A stretch of DNA of 64,000 nucleotides from Sipunculus nudus (taxonomy: Eukaryota > Annelida > Sipuncula > Golfingiida > Sipunculidae). Location of the stretch: NCBI GenBank assembly GCA_026874595.1, contig CM049316.1, positions 38,944,695-39,008,694 of the forward strand, written 5' to 3'. The stretch's first letter is position 1. Each line of letters opens with the position of its first letter. Under the pieces are notes generated by a model, which saw only the letters and a list, made by a program, of their open reading frames with translations, had not been told where the DNA came from and did no database searches. The position numbers were made by a program, and so were the translations under genes. Positions 27,843 through 40,822 of this stretch are shown here, piece after piece.

Positions 27843-28187
27843 CCAGGAACTTTTTAATCCATACGATTTTGACAGTGATGACCTAAAGTAAATAAAGTTG
27901 AGTATATCCGACAGAGGCACCATATGTCGTTAAGATATCGCCCGCTTGCAACTGCTTACACTTCAGTCTCTTTTATAACGGACGTTAGCAGGGTTTGTCC
28001 CTTATCACGTTTTCACACTCACACACACACACGCACCGTCAACCATCCAACCACACACATCAACTCACACACAAGCAAAGGAATGAACGAATAATTATGT
28101 TTTTATTATTACGCGATATACGTTTTTACAGACACTGGGCGACGTTATATGCCGAAGCCGCTTGTTCATCGCCGGAGTTTGTACAAC

Positions 28188-28254
28188 ATGAGCGCCACCA
28201 TACGGACGGTGAAGATACAAGATAGGATGGAGGGAATGGGCTTCGTGTACAAGC
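28188..28254 (+). CDS. Candidate first coding exon (weak)
   Basis: An ATG at 28188 in good context (ACAACATGA) encodes MSATIRTVKIQDRMEGMGFV plus Tyr-Lys, ending AAGC|gtaagt, a near-consensus donor, in phase 1. An acceptor-like ttttacag ends at 28129, so the exon could begin at 28130 with 58 nt of leader. The sequence is more GC-rich than its surroundings. No known family is recognised. It could start an unrelated gene or, by phase alone, an alternative CA8 transcript. Confidence 0.25.
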
Positions 28255-29009
28255 GTAAGTTGTGCTCACGTTGTTTAACGTTTATAAGTTTTGTCTAGAC
28301 ATTAGATCAAATCTCTGAGGTTCTTCTAAGATTTCATTGTTTTGCTTTTTAGGGGCTCGAAAGGGCAAAAATAGGGCTCGAACAGGAACCCACCCGGCCC
28401 TCCCCCCTAGCGGCAGCCTCCCACCCAAACGTCGGTTTTTGATTTACTGAAGACGTTGAGGTGGCAGTACAAGCTATTGGGTTCGCATCAATTCTAGTAT
28501 ATGCAGATGTGCACGCCATTTTAACAGTACTTTTCATTTTCATCTGCTTGTTGAACTGTCATTTTTTCCGAGATAGGACATAAATAGACGTTTTTTCTGT
28601 TGGGATAAAATAATAAATATTTCATTCACGGTTAACTTAAGTGTATTCATGCAGAAGTTATTAAATAACGAGGCTGGTTTTACTCGTAAAGTTTTTTTTT
28701 TCACTGCGTCCGTCACGACGGCTTGACAGCTCCGTGTGAATCTGTGTCATAAGGAAGTAAGGAGGTAATCTTCTATATAATTAATACGGAGTTGGGTTTT
28801 TTTCTATACCTCTATACCACGGTTTACCTGCTTCCGTTCTTATTTGACTCTCCAAATTCGGCAGACGTATCGGTGGTGTGCTCTTCTAGGACAAGTTTGT
28901 TTAATTTTGCGGGATTATGCCCTATCAAGCTGAATATTTAATAGTTTTAATATTTCCCAATTAGGTGCCCTTATTTCTTTTGTGCTGCAAGGTCCTCCAC
29001 GATTGTGAC

Positions 29010-29345
29010 GCTTTTTCAGGGGGCGCCTCGGGGAATTTCACTGGCCTGTTAAGACCGTAGCCAGAGCGCATGTCCTGCCCAAAAGGTATATCCTTGCAAA
29101 ATGCGGTCACGCGGGTCCACTATAATCCCCATTGATCCCCCATATCCAGTGTAACGCCTCTAAAGGTATTTCCTCTCTCCAAGGGAAGTAAGGGATTTAA
29201 ATCCAAAGACCACAAAGACTCCGCTTTTAGTGCAAGGGCTTTTCAGTTTGGTTAACACTGGGCACTGAGTCGTGATGTGACCACCGTTTGACAATTTTTA
29301 TGTTGGTTTTTATACATTCAAAAATATCTTTCTATGATAACCATG
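29010..29345 (+). repeat. Dispersed repeat family D, copy 1
   Basis: Runs from TTTTTCAGGGGGCGCCT to TTTTTATACATTCAAAAATATC and is recognisably related to 29822-30067. Shared parts include TAATCCCCA.TGA.CCCC, AGGAAGTAA..ATTT and TTTTTATACATTCA.AA.TATC. Class unknown. Confidence 0.55.
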
Positions 29346-29821
29346 GTTTCAGAATTTCGGCCAAGTCATGTGTTTTATGAAGTTTTTTCCCCAAAAAAGA
29401 AGCCCGCAACTTAATTATCATTCGAGTTGGGGGTTAACATTTATTTGTTAAGATCCGTTGTAAGTAGGGACGGTGAAACATAAAAAAATCACCATTACAT
29501 CTTTGAATTGATAAGAAACTAGAATCTGTCGTCAGGGCGTACAGACCTCCACCGGTTTTTCCTTAAATATCAGTCATGTGTTCAAGTGTATGCGTATCAT
29601 GTTTGAACACTGTCATGCTTAAGTAACCCGAATACACCTAGAACAAATAATTACAAATGAATGGCTTCCACAAGGGGACAAAGGAATGGTCTTTGTCATA
29701 ATGGTTTATAAGAAAATATACATTGTGGTGATTCTTATTACCTCCAAAATAAATGGACTTTTGATATTTCTTTACCCTTACCCTCTACAAATGTTCAGCA
29801 AAACATTTTTCGCCTGTCAAG

Positions 29822-30067
29822 CTTTTTCAGGAGGCGTCCTGTAATCCCCACTGAACCCCATTTCCATCATATCGCCTGTAAAGGAATTTTACTATGTCAA
29901 AAGGAAGTAAAGATTTTAAATTCAAGCGCGGAACACATGTCCACATGGATCTTTTAATAGGGAGCAATTTTCCGTTGAGTGGACACAAAGAGCTGAGACC
30001 CTTTACACGAACACCTTTTATAAGTTTACATGTATGTTGATTTTTATACATTCAGAAGTATCTTTTG
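29822..30067 (+). repeat. Dispersed repeat family D, copy 2
   Basis: A shorter relative of 29010-29345 in the same orientation, ending next to a C-run and A-run at 30069-30101. Confidence 0.55.
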
Positions 30068-30524
30068 CAACCCCCCCCCCCCCAAAAAAAAAAAAAAAAA
30101 ACAGGAGCTTATTCCCTAGACGACATTGTTCTCTCCCGACCCTAAATATTTTGTTATGTTATTCTCAGCAGCTGCTCATCTGCACTGGATGGTTGTTGCT
30201 ATTTTTTTTAATTTCTTTAACCTACCACTCAAATTTTACACACAAACATTCACTAAATAAATAACGTTCACAACTGGGACGCACTTCTTGATCATTGGTA
30301 ATTGGTTCATCTATGCGTAATAAATCCAATTTAAAGTGCAATGTGAATGACAAAATGAATATACATTTTGTTACAGATTACCTACGCTCCCGAGGCAGCG
30401 GATATCTCACGCTTCTAAAGAAGCAACTGATTTTACCATATAGGAAGTAGGCCTATAGTTAAAGCGCTGTGTAAAGAGCGTACAGATTACCTGTTTTTCT
30501 ATAAAATGATGTTGCAGACATACG

Positions 30525-30805
30525 GTGGCGGATCCATCGGGTCCCTTTTGTCCGGACCCTGCTCTACTGAGTCACAACTAGCCCGATTTAATCAGACTCA
30601 ATATTATTAGACTCCGCCATAATGGCAGGGCCTGATAAAACTGAGTCCGATTAAATCGGGCTAAGTCACAACTTTATTTTGTGGGCTTCAAAACAAAGTT
30701 TGCGGTCTGGACCCCGTTTCTGCACCAGAAGACCTCTTATTCAGGTTATCTTATTACTATTTCAGGGTAAGACCTCCCCTTAAAAAAATCCTGGATTCGC
30801 CCTTT
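30525..30805. mobile_element. Possible hAT-like MITE with internal palindrome
   Basis: The left end GGTGGCGGATCCAT (30525) and the right end, read on the other strand, GGGCGAATCCAGG resemble hAT-type terminal repeats. Inside, AGCCCGATTTAATC near 30580 is inverted as GATTAAATCGGGCT near 30648. No 8-bp duplication could be confirmed. Confidence 0.4.
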
Positions 30806-32490
30806 TACAATATTTAATAAAGCGATACAAGTGCATAACATTGTGGGCGTTCAGTGTGGGAGTTCCATCAACGACCAAAAGGAGGCGCCCACGCACCACT
30901 TCGGCGTCGTACCAGAAGAAGCGAAACATATTAAAACAAACTCCAAAGATTATGTTAGGAGACATATTTAGTTTACCACTATTAAGCGGTGCTTATAAAA
31001 AAGACTAAATGTCAGACATTGGCGATTAAAGTAACCTGTCCGAACTTAACGGGGGTGCCAGGTTTGCCAGTATTTCAGCATGTTATAGGTGCAGAGTGAA
31101 ACAATTTGTTGTTAAAGTAAAAATAAATTCAATCCGGCATCCATTTATAACGATATCAGGACGGCTGTTACCGATCTGTCTGTTCCAGTAAAAGCCTAAC
31201 ATACTGTGGTTGGCTTCACAATCGAAAGGTCAAAATTTTGCTAGGGTTCTATTTCGCGATCTCAATATGCAGTAACTTAAATACCTTAAATTAAATAATA
31301 TCTGCACAAAACCATAACAATTGCAAAGGAATCAGGGGACCAACAAACTTGTACAAATGACTGTTCCAATTTAGAAAAATAATTAAAAAAAAATGATATA
31401 ATCTAAAAAAGCAATATTTGATTTAAGGGGACCATACACGCTCAGTTATTATTTTATAGCATCAATCTTTTGCTTTTGTACTCCCCTAAATGATGCATGA
31501 GCCCTCTAATTTACTAAGGCTTAATTTTTGTTTCTCTTACGCGAATTTCGCGAATTTGAAAACCTCCCGAACATAAAAACAACCATAGAATTACATATTG
31601 CCATTTATGATATATGAGGAAGATTATGTTTCTAATTAATCTTATGCGCTGTTTAGCTATAAGAGGTATCCAGTGATCAACCTTGAGTGATCACGACGGC
31701 GATTTGTGTCGCAGTAGGCCAGCGGGTCATCTTACCTCAAGACCCATTAAGTACCTTTGCATGTACAACTTTACAAATCAATACAGCTTTCTTAAGCCCC
31801 GCAGGCCTTTAATTTCCCATGTCGTGACATCAGTGTCAGAAGAGACGCCAAGTTGATCATGTACCATACTTATTTAGTATACTTATTATTGCATGCTATA
31901 CTTGTATTGTTATCTTGGATGTTGATTTTGTGTCTAATAGCACTGGCGCCTTGGCATACGTAGGTATCCTCTATGATAAATTTATGTTGTTAGAATTAAT
32001 TTGTGACTTAATAATACCTCAGTCAGGAAGGTGTATTGTGTTCCCCTTGTTTCGTTGGTTCGTTTGTCTGTTAGCTAGTTTTCGCTTAATGTTATGAACG
32101 GGTTTTGATCAAATTCTGTGGGAGGAAAGGGTTACACCAGATGAACAAAAAAAATTGAGGTTATCGGAATCACTAAAATATTTTTTTTTTCAGTTTAACC
32201 TATTCTGTCCCATTGTGACATAAGGCTATGTACGGCTTTATTTTCGGATAGACCGCTCCATTCATACGTACTAACACAAGCATTTGTCAAGAAACTGTCA
32301 TGGTGAACCCGTGTTACTGAAGCATGACACGTAGTTTAGATCATGAAAGCGTGATCGGGGGGGGTGGGGGGGGGGGATGGTTGTGTTTCTGGCGTAGGTG
32401 TCAGGTTTATAACTGTGTTACTGAAAACAACTAAGAAACTTTCATTGAAGGTTCCGACGGTTTGCTGATATCCACTGACATACTCAAGGA

Positions 32491-32493
<3 letters not shown>

Positions 32494-32549
<56 letters not shown>

Positions 32550-32550
32550 C
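32494..32550. repeat. (TA)n(CA)n microsatellite
   Basis: TA run of about 45 bp followed by CACACACA. Confidence 0.9.
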
Positions 32551-33117
32551 CTTTCCACATTGGTTATATATATCCTGCATTCTCTTTTCGCATAACCAGA
32601 AATATAATGATTTATCAGCATGTTATTATTCGAATTTCATTGTATGAGTATATTTTGATTTTAAGAATGTACAAATATCTCACAAGATACTCAGATCCCC
32701 CCCCCCCCCTTGACACACCTGCATCAGTCAATCTTTTATCATTAAAATCAGTAAGTCGCTCTTTAATTTAAGCGATACATTATTTGTCCCTGCAAAATTG
32801 TCACCAATGAAACCATTTTTGAAATATAAGTGTAAGTATACAAGTATTTATCAATAGATTAGATTATTCCAACAAACTTTCGAAAAACAAATTTACTTCT
32901 CTAGTAGAGGTCATATAGCTGCAGCTAAACTAGAGTGTTTTTTTCAGGATTTATAGGTCTCAGTGATCCCGCGATCACGCCACAATATTTCAGAATGACA
33001 TCAGCTTGACAATATGATTTGCTTAGTGACTACTGTTGTATACAAGAAACTGAAAATAAAAATTTCAGATTATCAAGTACATTTTTAAATTAGTTCACAT
33101 ATACTTGTACTATAATT

Positions 33118-34941
33118 GTATCCGCCAAAACAGAGTTTTGCGGATACTATGTTTTCAGCTGGACGCCGCCGCCGCCGCCGCCGCGTAGGTGTCCGGAGAA
33201 CTCCTCCGTAACCACTGGGCGGAATTTTCCGAAACCCGGGATTATGTTCGGGTCACATGTGAACTGCTGCGCCCCGATTTTGTTTTGACCTCTGACCTTT
33301 CCTTTGCGCTCTGCGTCCGTTTGTGCGTCTGTTTCCACACATAAACCCACATATCTCGGGAACCGTTTGACCGATCAGGAAAATTTTTTTGCACAAATGT
33401 AGCCCTCGGAGAGCTTTATAACATACACCAAAAATGGTGGCGCCACCTGCAACCATGTTTGCACAGTGTCCATCTGTTCGTCTGCCTTGGGTTAAAATCA
33501 CTCATATCTCTGCAGTGACTTGACTAATTCACCTGAAATTCGGCATGCGTAAACATCCTGGACAGCTTTTCTGATTTTATGACAGGTGGCGCCACCTACA
33601 TTCACGTTTACGCTGCAGACATCCAAGCTCATATCTCGGGAACCGTTTGACCGATCAGGAAAATTCTTTTGCACAAATGTAGCCCTTGGAGAGCTTTATA
33701 ACATACACCAAAAATGGTGGCGCCACCTGCAACCATGTTTGCACAGTGTCCATTTGTTCGTCTGCCTTGGGTTAAAATCACTCATATCTCTGCAGTGACT
33801 TGACTAATTCACCTGAAATTTGGCATGCGTATACATCCTGGATAGCTTTTCTGATTTTGTGACAGGTGGCGCCACCTACATTCACGTTTAAGCTGCAGAC
33901 ATCCAAGCTCATAACTCGGAAACCGTTTGACGGATCAGGAAAATTCTTTTGCACAAATGTAGCCCTTAGAGAGCTTTATAACATACACCAAAAATGGTGG
34001 CGCAACCTGCAACCATGTTTGCACAGTGTCCATCTGTTTGTCTGCCTTGGGTTAAAATCACTCATATCTCTTCAGTGACTTGACTAATTCACCTGAAATT
34101 TGGCATGCCTATACATCCTGGATAGCTTTTCTGATTTTATGACAGGTGGCGCCACCTACATTCACGTTTACGCTGCAGACATCCAAGCTCATATCTCAGG
34201 AACCGTTTGACCGATCAGGAAAATTTGTTTGCACAAATGTAGCCCTTGGAGAGCTTTATAACATACACCGAAAATGGTGGCACCCCCTGCAACCATGTTT
34301 GCACAGTGTCCATCTGTTCGACTGCCTTGGGTTAAAATCACTCATATCTCTGCAGTGGTTTGACTAATTCACCTGAAATTCGGCATGCTTATACATCCTG
34401 GATAGCTTTTCTGATTTTATGACAGGTGGCGCCATCCACAATCAAGTTTACGCTGCAGACATCCAAGCTCATATCTAGGGAACCGTTTGACCGATTTGGC
34501 CAAAATTTTGCATGTGTATAAATCTCACATAGCTCTTTATCATACGCAAAACTGGTGGCGCCACCTGCAGCCATGTTTGCACAGCTCCCATCTGTTTGTC
34601 TGCAATGGGATAAAATCACTCATATCTCGGCAGTGGTTTGACATATCTGCCTAAAATTTTGCAAGTTTATACATCCTTGACAGCTCTCTTGATTTTATGA
34701 CAGGTGGCGCCACCTGCATTCTAGTTTATGCAGCAGATATCCAAGCTCATATCTTGGGAACTGTTTGACCGATTGGGCCAAAGTTTTGCATGTGTATAGA
34801 GCTTTCTGGATTTTTTGGTAGGTAGCGCAACCTACATACACAATTTGGCTGCAGACATCCATGCTAATATGCAACACTTCACCCGTTCCACTCTGATTTA
34901 GGCGGATACAAGTAGTCGCTTGTCGACTACCCGTATTCTAG
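33118..34941 (+). mobile_element. Helitron/Helentron-like non-autonomous element with 280-bp minisatellite core
   Basis: A subterminal inverted repeat GTATCCGCC (33118-33126) is matched by GGCGGATAC at 34901-34909. This is followed by a perfect 7-bp hairpin GTAGTCG-cttgt-CGACTAC (34912-34930), seven bases, then CTAG at 34938-34941 before T. If the 5' end is TC at 33121 after A, the boundaries fit the canonical Helitron A|TC..CTAG|T. The inverted-repeat-plus-hairpin layout also fits Helentron-associated elements. A second palindrome (CCGCCAAAAC/GTTTTGCGG) lies at the 5' end, plus a (GCC)n run at about 33165. No Rep/helicase ORF is present. Non-autonomous status is certain; the exact class is inferred. 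Confidence 0.75.
33345..34870 (+). repeat. 280-bp minisatellite array, about 5.4 units
   Basis: Starts of the AACCGTTTGACCGAT block recur every 280 bp (33361, 33641, 33921, 34201, 34481, 34761), the last unit being shortened. Each unit contains up to two copies of GGTGGCGCCACC. The first four units are very similar and the last two more diverged, consistent with recent expansion on the left side. ORFs of 60-82 aa recurring at 280-bp steps are repeat translations. Confidence 0.95.
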
Positions 34942-36700
34942 TTGTTAATTATTTTTATATTTTCCGATGGTGGACAAAGCTTGGTAATAGTTAGTAAAGT
35001 GTCATTTTATTAACATTTTTGTAGTTCGCATATGTACATGTATTTATAATATGTGATAGAGGTTTTTTTTTTATTTCTATTAGAATAGAGATGGACTCGG
35101 TCAGATTTCTCGAGTCCTTAATAACCTCCGAACCCCTTGAGTCCAAGTCCTAGTTCGGACTCGAACACAAGTTGTTTTTTTTTTTTTTTTTTAACAAGGA
35201 TACGTACTACTACAAGATCCATGGCCTGTTGGTGGAATTGTCTATTGAATGAAGATGAAGGTGTTCATATGATAAGGATGAAGTGTTATTATAATTAAGC
35301 CTTCTGGATTTCCTATTTTATATGCACGGGGTTAGGAATAATCCAGAAGTCATAACCTGTCGGTAAGACATTAGAGCGAATCTCTGAGGTTCAAGCGAGG
35401 TTTCACCATCATGCCATTGAGGCACCGGTGGGGTTCGAACCGGGGAACTTCAGCTCCGAAGTCTGAATCACTAGGCTACGCCCTACCCCTGACTCGAACA
35501 CACAAGTTACATCACTGTGTACCACTAGTAAATCCAAGCCCATTTCGACCTAAACTGTAACGTACTCATTCACACATCAGTTACACATATGGTGTTTTTG
35601 CTTCCACCAGGAGTGCAAGCGTTCATCCCCGTACATGTGTGTGTGTGTGTCTGTTTGTTCACAGAATAACTCACGCAATCATGAACTTAATCTTATGAAA
35701 TTATCAGGTCATTTCGAGATTGACCCAATGAAAAACCGATTAGATTTTGATGTGAATCCGGAACATTATCAGAGTTCAGGAAAGTCATCAAGGATATGCC
35801 ATTAAGCAGTATTCACAAATGTACCGACACTTATGCACTAATGAAGTGAATTTCTCGGAAGTGAAAGCAGACACGGGTTGGGTACATCCAAAAACAGGGG
35901 CCCACACATGGCGGGGATTTGTGTTCCTTAGAATACAGATTTCTAGTTTTTCATATGGTTTTAATAAAACGTCGTGTATTTAACCAGTCTGCTGCATACA
36001 GTACACCACGCAGCTCTGCTTCTCCCAATTGTACATCTGTTTAAGCTGTGTTTACGTTACTGCGCTTTCGCTGAATAACTTTCGATTTTATACTGTCATT
36101 TTAGTGTAATGGTTATAAGGGACATTTTTTTTCACTTAATCGCTCGATGTCTAACAGGGCCCATATGTAAACCTGAAAATGTTGTTCCGATAAAGGCTAC
36201 ACTGGATAATACTGTAAAGATAAATAAACATATATAGGTGTCCTTTCGATTATACTGATTTTATCGGTTATTTAATCGACTGTGGTTGCGTTACACACTG
36301 GCCAATTCGATCGTCAACGGTAATTAAGCGTAATTGCTATTCTAGTCACTTCATCTGGATGTATTGGTACACTTAAACTGTCTTGTTTGAATTAAGCTTA
36401 CAATCTACATTCAGTTTTAGACCAAAGGATGATTAAAGACAACGATTTGATAAAGGCGGGCATTTTAGTTCTCCAAATGGGCAGTTGGTATACTCCTTAA
36501 GGATGGGAAACGCCTTATACTTTCGCACGTCTACTCTCATGAAGAAAAAATACGGAATAAATATTTGAAATCTTCAGGAGTACCCCAAGCAGATCTGCTA
36601 TAAAATAAATTACGCCGCTGTGCTATAGCTCGAATCAGCTAACGTGACAAAGCATATCATTATAATGTTGATATCGTGGATTTCGACTAACAATGAATAT
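34942..36700. other. Non-genic, with SINE and GGACTCG fragment
   Basis: Contains a GGACTCG-type fragment at 35090-35172 and the SINE described separately. A GT run lies near 35636-35650. No recognisable exon. Confidence 0.4.
35375..35495 (-). mobile_element. tRNA-derived SINE
   Basis: The minus strand has GGCGTAGCCTAGTGATT as A-box region (plus 35466-35482) and CCCCGGTTCGAACCCCA as a canonical B box (plus 35429-35446). The body continues leftward to about 35375. A sharply conserved B box suggests a relatively young copy. Confidence 0.65.
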
Positions 36701-38024
36701 TATGTATATGTTTTAAAGGAACCTATTCACATACCAGGTATAGTAAATATACATGACGTACACGGATAGCGCTTTCTCGTGGAATATTATGGTATCTGCC
36801 AATATTTCGTTCTGATGCAGTTTTTTTCGCTCCTGAATCAAGTGGATATAAGCTTGCACCAGGCGCGACTAGTGATGCAAAAAATAAACATAGCACGCAG
36901 GCCACCTGGTGCCCGTACTACATTTGTAAAGTGTTTTCAAGCTTCTACCCGGTGTTTCTTGCTTAATGCTCCTCCTCCTCGTCTGGGAGTTGTGGCGCAT
37001 GCGCAGGATCGAATACTACTCACGCAGTCTTTTTATTTTAGACACACAGGTGGAATATGTTTTTTTATACACGCGCATATTGGAAATAAGTCTGTATGCC
37101 GAGGTGGTGATATATTTAAATATTCTAGACTCAAATATTATGCAAAATAATTCCAGTTATTGGGAAGGGGACTTCAATACATGCAACTTGCAACTTTAAG
37201 TTTTAACTTTTTATGATATCTGTTTTCTGAATTGTAGTCGCTAAATATATAGATTTAAAAGTATCATAAGTAAAATCATTCATTGGTGATGGAAAGAAGT
37301 GTCATATTATAACGGTAGGAATAAATTCTGTGCAATGACCTCAGGCTGTCTGTTTTGACGTCATGGAGGTAATATATGGCTGCGTCGAAAGTTATTAATT
37401 GGTTTGCCACGGGCAACAAATCGTCATTGTTGACATTATTACCGACATGCCTTGATGAAAGGAAATATCTGTAAGGTCGCCAAACAGAGTCAGCGGCCGA
37501 ACTGTCGAACAGCGAGCGTTTAATCAGTCTAAGTCAAGTGGGGTCGTTATGAGGTCGGACTTCATAGCGAGGCTGACGTGAGCTGTTGCTGTTTATAGTT
37601 TCAGATGAACCTCGTGCTGAAATCCCTTCAGCAAATAACCTAATTAAGACCCTTTGGTTCCTACTCAGAATCTAGATGGTTTTATTTTTACTATGCGATT
37701 GGAACAAGTTTATTTTGTTTAAGTAAATTAAAAACTAAGTTTAAAGGTGATTTGTAGAACTGTAAAATTCCAATGAAAACAAACAAATTATAATAGGATT
37801 AAAAAGTTTTTTTTTCAACAATATAATGTATGAAATAATCCTCAAACCGAATATTGTATAGAGTCAGACAAATAACTGTAATTTGAAGGAACATAATACG
37901 GTATATATAGAAGAACTATTTGGTATTTGTTATAGATGTGATTCTGGATTAACTAATTTAATTAGTCGTAATCACTGAAGATAAAAGTTGTATATGTAGG
38001 ATATAGGCAATAAATATATATAAG

Positions 38025-38075
<51 letters not shown>

Positions 38076-38510
38076 TTATGTATTTATAATATACCATACC
38101 TCCAATATCCTCATTGTTGACCCGTTGGTCCTGTCAACCCCGGAGCACGTATAGTGGTAGGACTAAGAAGAATTACCTATTTATGCAAATTTCCACGCGC
38201 CTGTTTGTGGACACGAACATTAAAACTGCATCAGGCATCACGGTTCATTATAAGTCTGTAAGCCGAAAAGCCTTAACAAGACACAGATGAAGCGGGAAAA
38301 AATGGCAATAGAGCGCAAAAAAGACGTGAAACGAAATAATGATTGTTTCCCTTGAATTGTAACTAATAAAAAATGTGTAGCAAAAAACAGGTGGACATGA
38401 GAGGATGAAACGGACTTTAATAAGAGAACGATTTATATTAATATATATCTATCAATATATATATAATTATATATATGTATTCAGGTGATAAATCTGAGTA
38501 ACTACCGCCA

Positions 38511-38577
<67 letters not shown>

Positions 38578-40580
38578 GATCTTTTATACGGTATGCCTCT
38601 AATAAGGCTCCATGCTAGCTACGCCAGAAAACATCATGCAGGACTGCGACAATGGTTTCCCGGCAACAGCGGTCTTTCAACCCAGATAATCAACCAGTCT
38701 GACTTTGTATAGTGAACATCCTGACTACTCTATCAAGGCAAATGAAATTGGGTTAAATTTATGTGCAATACAAGCCTTGGTGGAAATAATTAGTCTGGCC
38801 GTGTCTGCATGAGATCTATAAGATGGGGGTGGGTTTTGTTTGGATGACGCGCTTGCCTACGATAAAGGCTTTGTGCGCTGACAGGCGGAATATTTTACAA
38901 ATTGTAGATCGTCTGCGCTGATCAAATCGAGGCATTCGCATATCTTCCGCGCTGCGTGGCGGCCGACGTACAGAACAAGTGTCAACGTGGAACGATTACG
39001 CTTCGCGGAAATGAATTGTGGTTTGGTATACTCACCGGCTAGTTCATTATTGCAGACCTTTCAAGCTATGCTAGGCTCTTATCAGAGTAATGAGTGCAGA
39101 GACGAAAAAAAGACACGCCTCCGCTGGCGATGAAAGCGGACGCTTTTGAAACTGCTTGATAAGGATGTCACGAACCTATACCACCGGTTTCACGTTAATT
39201 TACTTTATTATACATTTCACTCAATACACACGCAGAAATATACGGGACTGTACACGTTAGCTACAGTTAATAAAAAAAGGATGTTACAAAACCGTGGTTA
39301 ATTACTGAGATGCAATGAACTGACAGGCGTTTGGGATAAGTTAATTAGTGCGACTAACATCACAATGATATAGTATTGTTTTAGTTATCGGAAAGCGTAC
39401 ACAATAACAACAGCTGGGGAAATATCTTCCTTTTTCAACAGTACACATGGACACCTGTAGGACTTCCGAAATGGTCCATTGTAGCGAATCAAATGGTATT
39501 TGCAGGTTATACTCGCGAAATAACAGGGGGTTTCCAAGGTTATCAGATAGTCAATGGGTTAATTGACATGCGAGGAATAAAAGCTCACGGAACACCGTCA
39601 ATGTGCTATATCTGCTGAGGTTGAGCCGGCGAGTGTTTGCGTAGCGAGATAGCGTCTCGCGTAAAACCATTGATCGTACTCTGAATTTATCACAGTTACA
39701 TGGATTACCGACACCGCGTGAAATGCTGTAAGAAACTGATGCCTTTTAATGTGCTGGGGATTAATTATTAAGAAAAGGATATTGTAGACTGTGCTGAGCT
39801 GCAAAAAAGAGAAGTTTTGAGTCTATAGAATGATATAAAATGTAAATGTATGGTATTTCAGCAGGATTACATAGTGATAAAAATAGTTCAGCTTATACTT
39901 CACAGGTGTTTAATAGAAAGTTTACCAAGAAGTATCTTTTTAAAGACATCTTAACTGTAATTTGAGTGAACCATTTTACGTCAATTGCCGATAGGCATGC
40001 ACGGTTTTAGTGCTGAGTGATAAAGAGCCGACAGCTGGATTTAAGATGTTGTCATGGGAAAAAAAGGGACGATTCCATTCACAGTCAAGCAAAAATGTTC
40101 AAAATTGTGTCTTAGAATTAATATTACGTGACTTAAGACTGTTAAAAGTGAGTGACGTCTGACGTAAAGATCACTAAAAAGGAAGTGATATAAATTGATC
40201 CCTGACTGGGTTATCCTTCAGACATACGCACAGTCAGAGGAATTGCGGATAATCTCAAGGACTTTATGATAGGACAGTGTGATATTTATGCGTAACAGTT
40301 GATATATAACTCAACTGATAAAACTCGGTGATCAATCAATTCTGAGTTATAGTGCCAGTGGGAGGCAGTTACTGTATACAATCTATACAGTGTTTTGGCA
40401 GATCCGTATATAAAGAATAATCTCGGGACCTTTAATGTATTTTTCCCTCGCGCATGCGCACTGTCGGATATATCGTCTGCTGTGTTAGGATCAATGAGGC
40501 ACCATCGCGAATATTGTTCAGTGGAATAAGATGCTCGCACGTGGTTCACACAGGACCAGGTAGCTTGCTATTTACTGTTA
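36700..40580. other. Non-genic upstream flank of CA8
   Basis: Holds (TA)n tracts at 38026-38072 and 38511-38576. There is more GC-rich sequence near 38800-39200. No protein domain is recognised. The CA8 promoter should lie within or near the right end of this stretch, but I see no TATA box that decides its position. Confidence 0.4.
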
Positions 40581-40719
40581 AAATTTGAGATACGACTTAA
40601 CGTTATTCATCTTGTATGGGGTAAAGCTACCGTACACTTGGTGTCCGTCATCGCCCATACGTGTAGCTACTGTGAGAGAACTATTTATTGTGAAGGTATC
40701 AATCGCTCTGGACTTAAAT

Positions 40720-40822
40720 ATGAAGAGAAATCAGAAATCTGCCGAACAGGAGATGAGTGTCGACACCACAACTAGTTACTGGGACGAAAACCAACTGGAA
40801 TGGTCCTACGATCAAGATGAAG
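40720..40822 (+). CDS. CA8: CA8 coding exon 1 (N-terminus)
   Basis: Encodes residues 1-34 plus the first base of Gly35, ending at GAAG|gtgagg. The acidic stretch with [10 protein letters not shown] matches the Glu-rich, EWGY-containing CA8 N-terminus. There are three candidate in-frame starts: 40585, 40720 and 40753. The 40720 ATG has A at -3. The 45 residues that would be added from 40585 look unlike any CA8 N-terminus I know, so I treat that part as 5' UTR. The 40753 start would give a 282-aa protein. Confidence 0.85.

Noticed and set aside
33586-34367. Three 70-73-aa ORFs at 280-bp steps with near-identical sequences
   Set aside because: They are translations of the minisatellite units, not a protein family. 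Frames stop at unit boundaries and degrade in later units.
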